From Methylococcaceae bacterium (GTDB taxonomy: Bacteria > Pseudomonadota > Gammaproteobacteria > Methylococcales > Methylococcaceae), in contig JAJRDJ010000128.1 in NCBI GenBank assembly GCA_028678445.1, forward strand, positions 1-16,285: a stretch of 16,285 bases of DNA, written 5' to 3'. This document shows, one piece after another, positions 7,853-16,017 of this stretch. The notes beneath the pieces are model-generated. The model worked only from the letters and a program-made list of their open reading frames with translations. It had not been told where the DNA came from and did no database searches. A program made the position numbers and the translations under genes. The stretch's first letter is position 1, and every line of letters begins with the position of its first letter.

Positions 7853-9157
7853 TTAAACAAACAAAGTTTCGGATTCGGCCGCCCTTTGAGTGCTCGCGGA
7901 TTCTGGCTCGAATCGGTTATCGAGGCATTGCAGGGCTGCTCGTGTACCTTCCACACGCATCACCCAGCCTCCAGACTCGTCCTGCTCTTCGTGCAGGATG
8001 TTCGCTATCCGATACAGCATGGCACGAACATCTCCGTCTGCCGGCCCCAGTTTTACGTGGCGTGTGACAAGCACATCGGAAAAAAGCTCCTGCAAACATT
8101 CGGCGATGAGTGCAAGCCCCTCACCGGTGCGAGCCGAGACCCAGACTTGCACAGGGCGACCGCTCTCGTCACGTTCGATATGCGCACGCACATCCACGAG
8201 TCGGTCGATTTTGTTCATCACGCGGATTTGCGGCACCTCGTCGGCCCCGATTTCCTCGATGACCTTTTCGACTTCGGCAATCGTTTCGTCGACCCGCTCA
8301 TCGCTGGCATCAATAACATGCAGCAATAAATCGGCTTCAACGGTTTCCTGGAGTGTGGAACGGAAAGCGGCTATCAGCTCATGGGGTAAATCCCGGACAA
8401 AGCCCACCGTATCCGCCAGCACGACATGCTGATGTGACCCCAGCGCATAGCGCTTGAGCGTTGGGTCCAGGGTAGCGAACAACTGGTCGGCCGCATAAAC
8501 CTCGGCCCCGGTCAGGACGTTGATCAAGGTCGATTTTCCGGCATTTGTATAGCCGACTAACCCGACCACCGGTACCTCTGAGCGGCGTCTGGCCCGGCGG
8601 CCCTGGCCGCGCTGTTTATCCACCTTTTCCAACCGTTTCTGAATCTGGCTAATACGTTTGCCGATGAGCCGCTTGTCGGTTTCCAGCTGGGTTTCGCCAG
8701 GTCCACGCAGACCAATACCGCCCTTTTGCCGTTCCAAATGGGTCCAGCCGCGCACCAGTCGGGTGGATAGATGCTTTAGCTGGGCAAGTTCCACCTGGAG
8801 CTTGCCCTCGTAACTGTGAGCGCGCTGAGCGAAGATATCGAGAATAAGCCCGGTGCGATCCAGTACCCGGACATTGAGATATTTTTCGAGGTTGCGTTCC
8901 TGACTGGGCGAGAGTGGATTGTTGAAGAGGACCAGATCGGCCTCGGTTTCAGCGATGGTCAGGGCCAGTTCCTCAAGCTTGCCCTTGCCGATAAAAAACC
9001 GGGGGTCGGGCGTGTCACGCTTGCTGATGAGGGTGGCTACTGGAAGAACCCCGGCAGAGAGGGCGAGCTCCCGTAATTCCTGAACGGCTTGTTCATCCTG
9101 ATCAGCACCGCCATGAACTAAAATCGAGCGCTCGCCGGATTTGGGCCGCTCAAACAA
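7853..9157 (-). CDS. hflX: ribosome-associated GTPase HflX
   Basis: HflX is a GTPase that binds the 50S subunit and splits stalled or heat-stressed ribosomes. The 434 residues hold the N-terminal HflX domain with the nucleotide-sensing loop GGIGLRGPGE (146-155). A basic helical linker follows (about 165-193), then the G domain: G1 GYTNAGKS (202-209), switch II DTVGF (249-253) and G4 NKID (315-318). A C-terminal domain ends the protein. The start must be TTG at 9157. An in-frame TGA lies at 9170-9172, the codons between are AGA AGG CTA CGC, and AAGAAGG sits 7 bases upstream as the ribosome site. FERPKSGER directly after it matches the family's N-terminus. It is 61 bases downstream of hfq, the classical hfq-hflX order. 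Confidence 0.96.
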   Translation of the reverse strand: MFERPKSGERSILVHGGADQDEQAVQELRELALSAGVLPVATLISKRDTPDPRFFIGKGKLEELALTIAETEADLVLFNNPLSPSQERNLEKYLNVRVLDRTGLILDIFAQRAHSYEGKLQVELAQLKHLSTRLVRGWTHLERQKGGIGLRGPGETQLETDKRLIGKRISQIQKRLEKVDKQRGQGRRARRRSEVPVVGLVGYTNAGKSTLINVLTGAEVYAADQLFATLDPTLKRYALGSHQHVVLADTVGFVRDLPHELIAAFRSTLQETVEADLLLHVIDASDERVDETIAEVEKVIEEIGADEVPQIRVMNKIDRLVDVRAHIERDESGRPVQVWVSARTGEGLALIAECLQELFSDVLVTRHVKLGPADGDVRAMLYRIANILHEEQDESGGWVMRVEGTRAALQCLDNRFEPESASTQRAAESETLFV

Positions 9158-9218
9158 GCGTAGCCTTCTTCATCGGGACCCTGAACAAAAAGGACCACAG
9201 CCGAAGGATGCCATCATT

Positions 9219-9464
9219 TCAGACTTCTTCCTCAATCTCATCCTGAGCTTGCGCAAGTCGGACCTGTCGCGCGGGAACAATCGTGGAAATGGCGTGCTTG
9301 TAAACCATCTGACTGACAGCATTCTTGAGGATGATCACATACTGATCGAAAGCATCAACCTTGCCCTGGAGTTTGATTCCGTTTACCAGATAAATGGACA
9401 CCGGAACATGTTCCTTTCTCAATGCATTCAGGAATGGATCCTGTAAATTTTGGCCCTTAGACAT
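9219..9464 (-). CDS. hfq: RNA chaperone Hfq
   Basis: Hfq is a hexameric Sm-like protein that binds small RNAs and mRNAs and promotes their pairing. The 81 residues include the family's N-terminus (KGQNLQDPFLNALR), Sm1 (YLVNGIKLQG, 25-34) and Sm2 with YKHAIS (55-60). Proximal-face residues Q8, D9, Q41, K56 and H57 are present. Position 42 is Tyr where E. coli has Phe. The rim patch is R16-K17-E18-H19. The tail after residue 65 is short and ends in an acidic tip (DEIEEEV). A good ribosome site, GGAGAA, precedes the ATG. The 139-base gap to glmM includes an AT-rich segment (about 9518-9542) that probably contains the promoter, but no clear hexamer pair could be assigned. Confidence 0.98.
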   Translation of the reverse strand: MSKGQNLQDPFLNALRKEHVPVSIYLVNGIKLQGKVDAFDQYVIILKNAVSQMVYKHAISTIVPARQVRLAQAQDEIEEEV

Positions 9465-9486
9465 CCCGTTTCTCCATTATTGTTTT

Positions 9487-9500
9487 AGGTTTTCCAACCT
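9487..9500 (-). promoter_or_regulatory. small hairpin in the hfq 5' leader
   Basis: A 5-bp inverted repeat (AGGTT/AACCT, 4-base loop) ends 22 bases before the hfq start codon, just before the A-rich stretch that carries the ribosome site. E. coli Hfq represses its own translation by binding its leader. That this hairpin plays such a role is only inference, because a stem this short can occur by chance. Confidence 0.2.
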
Positions 9501-9603
9501 ATGATGATCGTCGTTCGCGGATTATTTAATCAAATCTTACAATCGCTGGCCATGCGGTTGCGGTACTCAGTCTATTGCGGATTTCATACAGGCAAGCCAC
9601 TGT

Positions 9604-10947
9604 TCACTGGTTCAGGGCTTCACTAATGGCGTCAGCTAACCGATTTGCGATATTGCGGACCTGCTCACCATCGCCCCCCTCCACCATGACCCTTACCAGG
9701 GGTTCGGTGCCCGATGATCTCAATAATACGCGCCCCTGGCCCCCCAACTCAGCCTCGACCTGAACCTTCAAACGTTGCACACAAGCGATCTCATCCAAGT
9801 TGACGCGCTCGGTCGTTTTTACATTGACCAGGCATTGAGGATATTTATCCATTCCCTGCCGTAGTTCCTTGAGGCTTTTTCCAGACGACTGCATGGCCTC
9901 CATCACCTGTAGGGCCGCCACGATGCCATCACCCGCAGCGAGACGATCGCGGCAAATGATATGACCGGAACTCTCCCCGCCCAAGGTGCTGTCATGAGCA
10001 AGCATCATTTCCATTACGTAACGATCACCGACCGCGGCCCTTTTGAGCTCGACGCCAAACCTGGACAGCGCATGCTCGAGGCCGAGGTTGGTCATCAGGG
10101 TTCCGATCACGGGTCCGTTAAGTGCCCCCTGGGCCAATCGCGAGGCGGCAATAATGTAGAGGACCTCATCGCCATCGACAATATGACCCTCGTGGTCAAT
10201 CATGATGAGGCGGTCACCGTCCCCATCGAACGCCAGGCCAAAATCAGCCTGTTTCTCCAGCACCATTTTGGCCAGAGCCGCCGGCTTGGTGGCCCCCACG
10301 TTTTCGTTGATATTAAAGCCATCCGGGCTCGCTCCCATGGTGACCACAGTAGCGCCCAGTTCTTGAAAGACATGCGGCGCCACATGGTAGGTCGATCCAT
10401 GCGCGCAATCGACCACCAGCTTGACGCCATCGAAATCAGTTCGAGAGTGGATAGTGCTCTTGCAGAATTCGATATAACGGCCCACTGCATCCTTGAGACG
10501 GATGGCCTTGCCGATCCGCGCGGAATCGACTGTCGTCATGGGCTCGTCTATTTCGGTCTCAATCAGCCTTTCAATTTCGTCGGAGAGCTTCAGTCCGTCG
10601 GGGCCAAAAAACTTGATGCCATTATCATAGTAGGGGTTGTGGGAGGCGCTGATGACGATTCCCGCCTCGGCCCGAAAGGTTCGCGTCAGATAGGCGATGG
10701 CGGGTGTCGGCATGGGGCCCATCATCTGGGTGTTGACGCCGGCCGCGGATAGCCCCGCCTCCAGCGCTGATTCGAACATGTAGCCAGAGATTCGCGTGTC
10801 CTTGCCGATCAGCACGGTCGGCTCCTTTTGATCCCTAGCAAAGACACGTCCTGCGGCCCAGCCCAGCTTCAAAACAAAATCCGCGGTAATAGGGTAGGTG
10901 CCCACCCTGCCACGTATACCATCCGTTCCAAAATACGATCGACTCAT
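9604..10947 (-). CDS. glmM: phosphoglucosamine mutase
   Basis: GlmM interconverts glucosamine-6-phosphate and glucosamine-1-phosphate, on the route to UDP-GlcNAc for peptidoglycan and lipopolysaccharide. The 447-residue length is typical. The four active-site loops of the alpha-D-phosphohexomutase family are present: phosphoserine loop ISASHNP (99-105, Ser102 catalytic), metal loop DGDGDR (241-246), sugar loop GGESSGH (323-329) and phosphate loop RSSGTEP (410-416). The N-terminus YFGTDGIRG is characteristic. The ATG at 10947 follows GGGAA at good spacing. It lies 111 bases after ftsH. The usual ftsH-folP-glmM order is missing its folP, and hfq follows where tpiA/secG often would. Confidence 0.97.
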   Translation of the reverse strand: MSRSYFGTDGIRGRVGTYPITADFVLKLGWAAGRVFARDQKEPTVLIGKDTRISGYMFESALEAGLSAAGVNTQMMGPMPTPAIAYLTRTFRAEAGIVISASHNPYYDNGIKFFGPDGLKLSDEIERLIETEIDEPMTTVDSARIGKAIRLKDAVGRYIEFCKSTIHSRTDFDGVKLVVDCAHGSTYHVAPHVFQELGATVVTMGASPDGFNINENVGATKPAALAKMVLEKQADFGLAFDGDGDRLIMIDHEGHIVDGDEVLYIIAASRLAQGALNGPVIGTLMTNLGLEHALSRFGVELKRAAVGDRYVMEMMLAHDSTLGGESSGHIICRDRLAAGDGIVAALQVMEAMQSSGKSLKELRQGMDKYPQCLVNVKTTERVNLDEIACVQRLKVQVEAELGGQGRVLLRSSGTEPLVRVMVEGGDGEQVRNIANRLADAISEALNQ

Positions 10948-11058
10948 GCGTTTTCCCGAACCTAATTATTGTTCTAATTTGTCCATGCTGCTGCCGGCCC
11001 GCGTCAGCAAAAGCTCCCGCAACAGCAGGTTCTTGGGCCGATTGGTCACTCTAGCTGT

Positions 11059-12978
11059 CTATCTAGACTGCTCCGCGGCCTTGCCCACACTTCCGGGTTT
11101 CTGGCTCTCATGATCGGCGGGATCGGCCGAGCCATCGGCGGGCGGCGTTTCATCCCAGCTTTGCGGGGGACGTGGCACCTGGCCTTCCATGATGTCGTCA
11201 ATTTGAAAGCGATCGATGGTCTCGTACTTCATGAGCGCATCAGCCATCAAATTGAGCTTATCGAGATTTTCCTTCAGGATGCGTTCGCTGCGTTCGTAGT
11301 TTCTGTCGATAAAGGAGCGAATCTCCTCATCAATCAGGTGCGCCGTTTCCTCTGAGACCATTTTATGCTTGGTCACCGAGCGGCCCAGGAAAACTTCACC
11401 CTCCTCCTCGCTATATGCGAGCGGGCCGAGCCGATCCGACAAGCCCCAGCGGGTCACCATGTTCCTGGCCAGATTGGTGGCGCGTTCAATATCGTTCTGG
11501 GCGCCCGTCGTAACCTTGTCCCGTCCAAAGATGATTTCCTCGGCAATCCGGCCCCCGAACAAGCTGGATATCTGACTTTCCAGCTTCTGCCGACTGGCGC
11601 TGTACTGGTCGCGCTCCGGCAAAAACATGGTGATGCCGAGTGCCCGCCCGCGCGGCATGATGCTGACCTTGTAAACCGGATCATGTTCAGGCACCAGGCG
11701 GCCGACGATGGCGTGCCCTGCTTCATGAAAGGCGGTCAAGCGCTTTTCATCCTCGCTCATGACCATGGATTTGCGTTCCACGCCCATGAGAATCTTGTCC
11801 TTGGCCTTTTCGAAGTCTTCCATGTCGACTTGCCGCTTGTTCTTGCGCGCCGCGAACAGGGCTGCCTCATTGACCAGATTGGCCAGATCCGCGCCGGAAA
11901 AACCGGGCGTTCCCCGCGCCAGATAGGAGACCTCGACATTGGTCGAGAGAGGTACCCGCTTCATGTGTACTTTAAGAATCTGCTCGCGGCCACGCACGTC
12001 GGGCAGCCCCACCACGACCTGCCGGTCGAAACGGCCCGGCCGCAACAGGGCGGGGTCCAGGACATCCGGGCGATTGGTGGCGGCGATGACGATGATGCCC
12101 TCGGTCCCTTCAAAACCGTCCATTTCCACCAGCAGCTGATTCAGCGTCTGTTCCCGCTCGTCATGGCCGCCGCCGAGACCCGCCCCGCGGTGACGGCCCA
12201 CGGCGTCGATCTCGTCAATGAAAATGATGCAGGGAGCATGTTTCTTGGCCTGTTCGAACATGTCGCGAACCCTCGAAGCGCCCACGCCCACGAACATTTC
12301 GACGAAATCGGAACCCGAGATGGAAAAGAACGGAACCCGTGCCTCACCGGCAATCGCCTTGGCCAGCAGGGTTTTACCCGTGCCGGGCGGTCCCACCATC
12401 AATGCGCCCCGGGGAATTTTTCCGCCGAGCTTCTGGAATTTGCTGGGATCCTTCAGGAAATCAACCATTTCCTGTACATCTTCCTTGGCTTCTTCCACCC
12501 CGGCCACATCGGCGAAGGTGATCTTGATCTGATCTTCCTCGATCAGCCGCGCCTTGCTCTTGCCAAAGGACATGGCGCCACGGCCGCCGCCGCCCTGCAT
12601 CTGCCGCATGAAGAACACCCACACGCCGATGAGCATGAGCATCGGAAACCAGGAAATGAATATCTGCATCAAAAGGGATTGCGATTCAGGCGGTTCGACC
12701 CGCATTTCTACCTGATTTTCCAGAAGGTCATCCACGAGATGCGGGTCGTTCGGGGGCGTGTAGGTCGTGAATTTTTCACCGGTACCGAGCAGACCACGAA
12801 TGACCGGGCCTTCGATATTCACCTGCTTGATCTGTCCTTCCTTGACCAAAGCAATGAACTGGGAATACGACATGCCAGTTTCCGTAGCAGTTTTACGGCC
12901 GCCGAAATTGTTGAACATCGACATCAGCACGACGGCTACAACCACCCACAAAACGACGTTCTTCAGCATGTCATTCAC
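11059..12978 (-). CDS. ftsH: ATP-dependent zinc metalloprotease FtsH
   Basis: FtsH is a hexameric inner-membrane AAA+ protease that degrades unassembled membrane proteins and regulators such as sigma-32 and LpxC. With the GTG at 12978 it has 639 residues. Two membrane helices (about 5-22 and 105-124) flank a small periplasmic domain. The AAA module has Walker A GPPGTGKT (196-203), Walker B IIFIDEID (251-258) and the second region of homology near ATNRPDVLDPALLRPGRFDR. The zinc site is HEAGH (418-422), with D496 as probable third ligand. The GTG was chosen because GAGGA lies 9 bases upstream and NDMLKN matches the usual N-terminus. A longer frame from an ATG at 13053 would add 25 unconserved residues. 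A 194-base gap separates it from recN, with no convincing promoter hexamers and no rlmE upstream. Confidence 0.97.
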   Translation of the reverse strand: MNDMLKNVVLWVVVAVVLMSMFNNFGGRKTATETGMSYSQFIALVKEGQIKQVNIEGPVIRGLLGTGEKFTTYTPPNDPHLVDDLLENQVEMRVEPPESQSLLMQIFISWFPMLMLIGVWVFFMRQMQGGGGRGAMSFGKSKARLIEEDQIKITFADVAGVEEAKEDVQEMVDFLKDPSKFQKLGGKIPRGALMVGPPGTGKTLLAKAIAGEARVPFFSISGSDFVEMFVGVGASRVRDMFEQAKKHAPCIIFIDEIDAVGRHRGAGLGGGHDEREQTLNQLLVEMDGFEGTEGIIVIAATNRPDVLDPALLRPGRFDRQVVVGLPDVRGREQILKVHMKRVPLSTNVEVSYLARGTPGFSGADLANLVNEAALFAARKNKRQVDMEDFEKAKDKILMGVERKSMVMSEDEKRLTAFHEAGHAIVGRLVPEHDPVYKVSIMPRGRALGITMFLPERDQYSASRQKLESQISSLFGGRIAEEIIFGRDKVTTGAQNDIERATNLARNMVTRWGLSDRLGPLAYSEEEGEVFLGRSVTKHKMVSEETAHLIDEEIRSFIDRNYERSERILKENLDKLNLMADALMKYETIDRFQIDDIMEGQVPRPPQSWDETPPADGSADPADHESQKPGSVGKAAEQSR

Positions 12979-13172
12979 GTTTACTATTCCTCGTCGTGAG
13001 CCCTGGGGCCCCATATAAAAGTTGACCAATACTATCAGGATAGCCCCCGGCATACACCTTTACATCCCCTCTAACCCACTCAAGGGGCTGAAGTAACGGC
13101 ATTTTCGGCAAGTCGTTAAGGCGGATGAACCGAGCGTGAAAGCTGCTCTCGCGCCGTTCGGCGCCAGGCAAT

Positions 13173-14864
13173 TCAGGACTGCTGGAGATGGGCGCCGCCA
13201 GCCAGGCCAAGCATTTCCTCGGCATGTGCCAGGGTTTGCTCCGTTATGATCATGCCACCCAGCATGCGGGCGATCTCGGGAGTTCGTTCCGTGCCTGCCA
13301 GCTCGCACACGCGCGATTGGGTGGCGCCATCATGTGTGAGCTTTTCGACCAGCAGGTGGTGATGACCCTGCGCGGCCACTTGCGGCAGATGGGTGACGCA
13401 GAATACCTGCCGATCCTCACCCAGCATGCGCAGCTTTTGCCCCACTACTTCCGCGATGCCGCCGCCTATACCGCTGTCCACCTCGTCAAAAATCAGGGTC
13501 GCGACACTCTTGGCAGCGGTTGCGGCCACCTGGATGGCCAGACTGATGCGCGATAGTTCACCACCGGAAGCCACTCGTGCCAGGGGACGCGCCGGCATCC
13601 CCGCGTTGGCGCTGACCAGAAACTCCACCGCATCGAAGCCGGCGGGCGCCGGTTCGCCGTCCTTGTCGGTGCGCACCTCAATCAGCAATTGTCCCTGGGG
13701 CATGCCCAGCTCCCGGATAATTTGCGAAATACGTTCCTGCAGGATGACCGCCGTATTCGTGCGCGCCGCCGACAACTCATCGGCCAGCCGCCGGTATTCC
13801 GCCGTCGATTCATCCAATTCGAGCCGCAGGCTTTCCGTGCCCTCGGCGCCCATTTCAAGATTGTCCAGCTCGGCCTTCAGGGCGTAAAACTGGTCCGGCA
13901 GGGCTTCCGGGCGCACCTGATGCTTGCGCGCCAGCCGGTGAACATCCGCCAGTCGCTGCTCCAGCAGGCCGAGGGCGGCGGGGTCTGATTCCTGGTGCTC
14001 CAGTTGCCGCCGCAACTGCAGGGAAGCCTCCTTGACCTGCAGTTGGGACTCCTGCAGCAGACTGAGGGGTTCCGATAATTCCGGGGCAACCCGGCTGAGA
14101 TCAGAGAGAGAGTGAATCGCGTGGGCCAGCAGGGCGTTGACCGAATGGGCCTCGTCTTCATAAAGATGGTCGAGCTGGGTCTGCCCCACCTCCAGTATCC
14201 TGTCGACATTGGCCTGCCGGGTATGGTCTTCCACCAGCGCCGGGTAATCCAGTGACCCGATGTTCTGCTGCTCTAACTCGTCCACCTGAAACCGCAGTAA
14301 TTCCAGGCGCGACAAGCGGTCGGATGCATGCGCAGTGAGCCGCTGCAGTTCATTGCTGAGGGTCCGCCAGCGCCGATACAGGGTCTCGAGCCTGGCCAGC
14401 CGCTCACCATTGCCTGCCGCCACATCCAGCAAGCGTCGCTGTTCACCGGCCTTGATCAGTTGCACATGGGCATGTTGGCCGTGAATTTCCACCAGTCCCT
14501 GTCCTAGTTCCTGGAGGGATTGCAGGGTGACCGGGCTGCCATTGATAAAGGCCCTGGAACGGCCATCCAGGCTCATTACCCGCCGCACCAGGCACTCATC
14601 GCCCTCGGCCAATTCCCGCTCATCCAGCCAAAGCCTTGCCGACGGACTGTCAGCGAGGTCAAAGCCAAGGTTGATCTCGGCCCGTTGCGAACCTGGCCGG
14701 ATATATCCCGCATCGGCACGATCACCGAGCGCCAGACCCAGGGCTGTCAGCAGAATAGACTTGCCCGCGCCGGTTTCCCCGGTCAAAACGGTCAGACCCG
14801 GCCGAAAGGAAAGCCTGAGGGAATCAACGACAGCGAGGTCACGAATATCGAGAAATACCAGCAT
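13173..14864 (-). CDS. recN: DNA repair protein RecN (SMC-like ATPase)
   Basis: RecN is an SMC-family ATPase recruited early to double-strand breaks, where it helps RecA-dependent repair. The 563 residues begin with Walker A GETGAGKS (29-36). Two coiled-coil arms follow (about 155-200 and 265-380). The ABC signature ASGGELSR (432-439) and Walker B LIFDEVDSGIGG (457-468) come next, then the RecN-typical THLPQVAAQGHHH (491-503). The ATG lies 2 bases after the nadK stop, so translation is probably coupled. A LexA operator might be expected for recN, but none is visible, and the gene appears to depend on the nadK promoter. A 5-bp hairpin (13151-13164) lies just after the stop without a T-run. Confidence 0.97.
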   Translation of the reverse strand: MLVFLDIRDLAVVDSLRLSFRPGLTVLTGETGAGKSILLTALGLALGDRADAGYIRPGSQRAEINLGFDLADSPSARLWLDERELAEGDECLVRRVMSLDGRSRAFINGSPVTLQSLQELGQGLVEIHGQHAHVQLIKAGEQRRLLDVAAGNGERLARLETLYRRWRTLSNELQRLTAHASDRLSRLELLRFQVDELEQQNIGSLDYPALVEDHTRQANVDRILEVGQTQLDHLYEDEAHSVNALLAHAIHSLSDLSRVAPELSEPLSLLQESQLQVKEASLQLRRQLEHQESDPAALGLLEQRLADVHRLARKHQVRPEALPDQFYALKAELDNLEMGAEGTESLRLELDESTAEYRRLADELSAARTNTAVILQERISQIIRELGMPQGQLLIEVRTDKDGEPAPAGFDAVEFLVSANAGMPARPLARVASGGELSRISLAIQVAATAAKSVATLIFDEVDSGIGGGIAEVVGQKLRMLGEDRQVFCVTHLPQVAAQGHHHLLVEKLTHDGATQSRVCELAGTERTPEIARMLGGMIITEQTLAHAEEMLGLAGGAHLQQS

Positions 14865-14866
14865 GG

Positions 14867-15757
14867 CTAGATACGGTGTCCCGAGCTCCAGTTCAGCTTC
14901 GCCCGGAGAATCTCGAAAAAGTCATAACTTAATGGATGCAGCAGTAAAAACGGTTTGGATTCCTTACGGATTTCGATTCTGTCCGTGATTTTGACATCGG
15001 CGGTGGACACATTGTCGCAAACCAGCCGGGTGCTGAATTGCTTGCTAAAGCTGAACGAGACACCCACCACGCTCTCATTGCCCACCACGATGGGCCGATT
15101 GGTCAGCATGTGCGGATTGATCGGCGCCAGCACGATGGCTTTCAGGGTCGGGGAGAGAATCGGACCGCCCGCCGACAGGGCGTAGGCCGTGGATCCGGTC
15201 GGGGTCGATACAATCAGACCATCGGAGCGCTGCGAATTAAGGAAGACGCCGTCTATGTGGGTCACGAGCTCTATCATGCTGGCCGCGTTCGAGCGGTGAA
15301 TAACGACATCATTGACGGCGGTCTGTCGATATATCACCTTCCCCTCACGGATAATGCTGGCTCCGAGAATGAAGCGCTGCTCCTCGGTATAACGTCCTTC
15401 CAGAATTTCATCGATACGAGTGGTAATTTCAGTGGGCGAAATGTCGACGAGAAATCCGAGGCGGCCCAGATTCACCCCGATCAAGGGGATATCGAACTCG
15501 GCAAGACCCCGCGCTGCGGATAGCAGGGTGCCGTCGCCGCCCACGACAATGGCAAAATCGCACTGTCCCCCCAGCTCGCGGAGGGTCCCCGATTCCGGGT
15601 TAGTTCCCCGCAGAAATGAGACGCAGTCCCGTTCTACGATAACCCGGAGACCGCGTTTGAGCAGATGGGCATGCAGCTCGGTCAGGGTTTCCGCTATTCG
15701 GCCAGCATCCGTTTTACCGATCAAGGCGACTGCACCAAACTTCAGAGACTTAACCAT
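14867..15757 (-). CDS. nadK: NAD kinase
   Basis: NadK phosphorylates NAD with ATP to make NADP, the only de novo source of NADP. The 296 residues are normal for the family. GGDGT (73-77) is the kinase signature with the catalytic Asp. NDVVIHR (149-155) is the conserved NE/D motif that binds NAD. SDGLIVSTPTGSTAYALSAGGP (positions 178-199, read here as two adjoining motifs, SDGLIVSTPTG and STAYALSAGGP) is the C-terminal binding loop. The ATG at 15757 has only a modest ribosome site (GGAA). A TTGACT at about 15801-15806 (minus strand) could be a -35 box, but the nearest TAATAC is 20 bases on, so the promoter is unassigned. nadK-recN divergent from hrcA is a familiar gammaproteobacterial arrangement. 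Confidence 0.96.
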   Translation of the reverse strand: MVKSLKFGAVALIGKTDAGRIAETLTELHAHLLKRGLRVIVERDCVSFLRGTNPESGTLRELGGQCDFAIVVGGDGTLLSAARGLAEFDIPLIGVNLGRLGFLVDISPTEITTRIDEILEGRYTEEQRFILGASIIREGKVIYRQTAVNDVVIHRSNAASMIELVTHIDGVFLNSQRSDGLIVSTPTGSTAYALSAGGPILSPTLKAIVLAPINPHMLTNRPIVVGNESVVGVSFSFSKQFSTRLVCDNVSTADVKITDRIEIRKESKPFLLLHPLSYDFFEILRAKLNWSSGHRI

Positions 15758-15895
15758 TTATTCCGGAAAAACTCGGCTGTATTAGGGGTTACAAACAAGG
15801 TTGCAGTCAAAGTCGGCTGAGTTGATGAGGTTGCCAATCGCTGTGCCAAAGTGGGCGCGTTTGCCTAATTCGTATCCCGCGGAAGCGTTGTGCCT

Positions 15896-15916
15896 CTGGC
15901 CTGCCGTAAAGGCCAG
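15896..15916. repeat. 7-bp inverted repeat between nadK and hrcA
   Basis: CTGGCCT and AGGCCAG are separated by 7 bases, a perfect 7-bp stem in the 260-base divergent spacer. It has no T-run on either side, so it is not a standard terminator. It lies 24 bases upstream of the hrcA -35 box and could be an operator or a chance hairpin. Confidence 0.4.
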
Positions 15917-15940
15917 CGTATCGGGTATGGTATGAATTTC

Positions 15941-15969
15941 TTGACACATTATCTAGGGATTGCTAGCTT
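15941..15969 (+). promoter_or_regulatory. sigma-70-type promoter of hrcA
   Basis: A perfect -35 box TTGACA (15941-15946) is followed after exactly 17 bases by TAGCTT (15964-15969) as the best-placed -10 box. The -10 matches only 3 of 6 consensus positions. The predicted start falls inside the CIRCE operator that begins at the next base, which fits repression by HrcA. No sigma-32 consensus was seen here. Confidence 0.65.
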
Positions 15970-15996
15970 TTGGCACTCTTTACCCCAGAGTGCTAA
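15970..15996 (+). promoter_or_regulatory. CIRCE operator, HrcA binding site
   Basis: TTGGCACTC, 9 bases, then GAGTGCTAA matches the CIRCE consensus (TTAGCACTC-N9-GAGTGCTAA) at 17 of 18 arm positions, with the exact 9-base spacer. The one difference is G for A at the third base of the left arm. It sits directly after the -10 box and 21 bases before the hrcA start, so HrcA should repress its own operon and release it on heat shock. Confidence 0.95.
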
Positions 15997-16017
15997 CCGG
16001 GCCCAAGAGAATATCCA

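Noticed and set aside
11365..12999. 544-codon open frame on the plus strand, antisense to ftsH
   Set aside because: It lies wholly opposite a certain gene, has no recognisable domain, and long antisense frames are common where third positions are GC-rich.
13009..13016. CCCCATAT on the plus strand, identical to a sigma-32 -10 box
   Set aside because: It points away from ftsH into recN, and no CTTGAA-like -35 lies at the required distance.
13151..13164. GC-rich 5-bp hairpin just after recN as a terminator
   Set aside because: The stem is short and no T-run follows on the minus strand.
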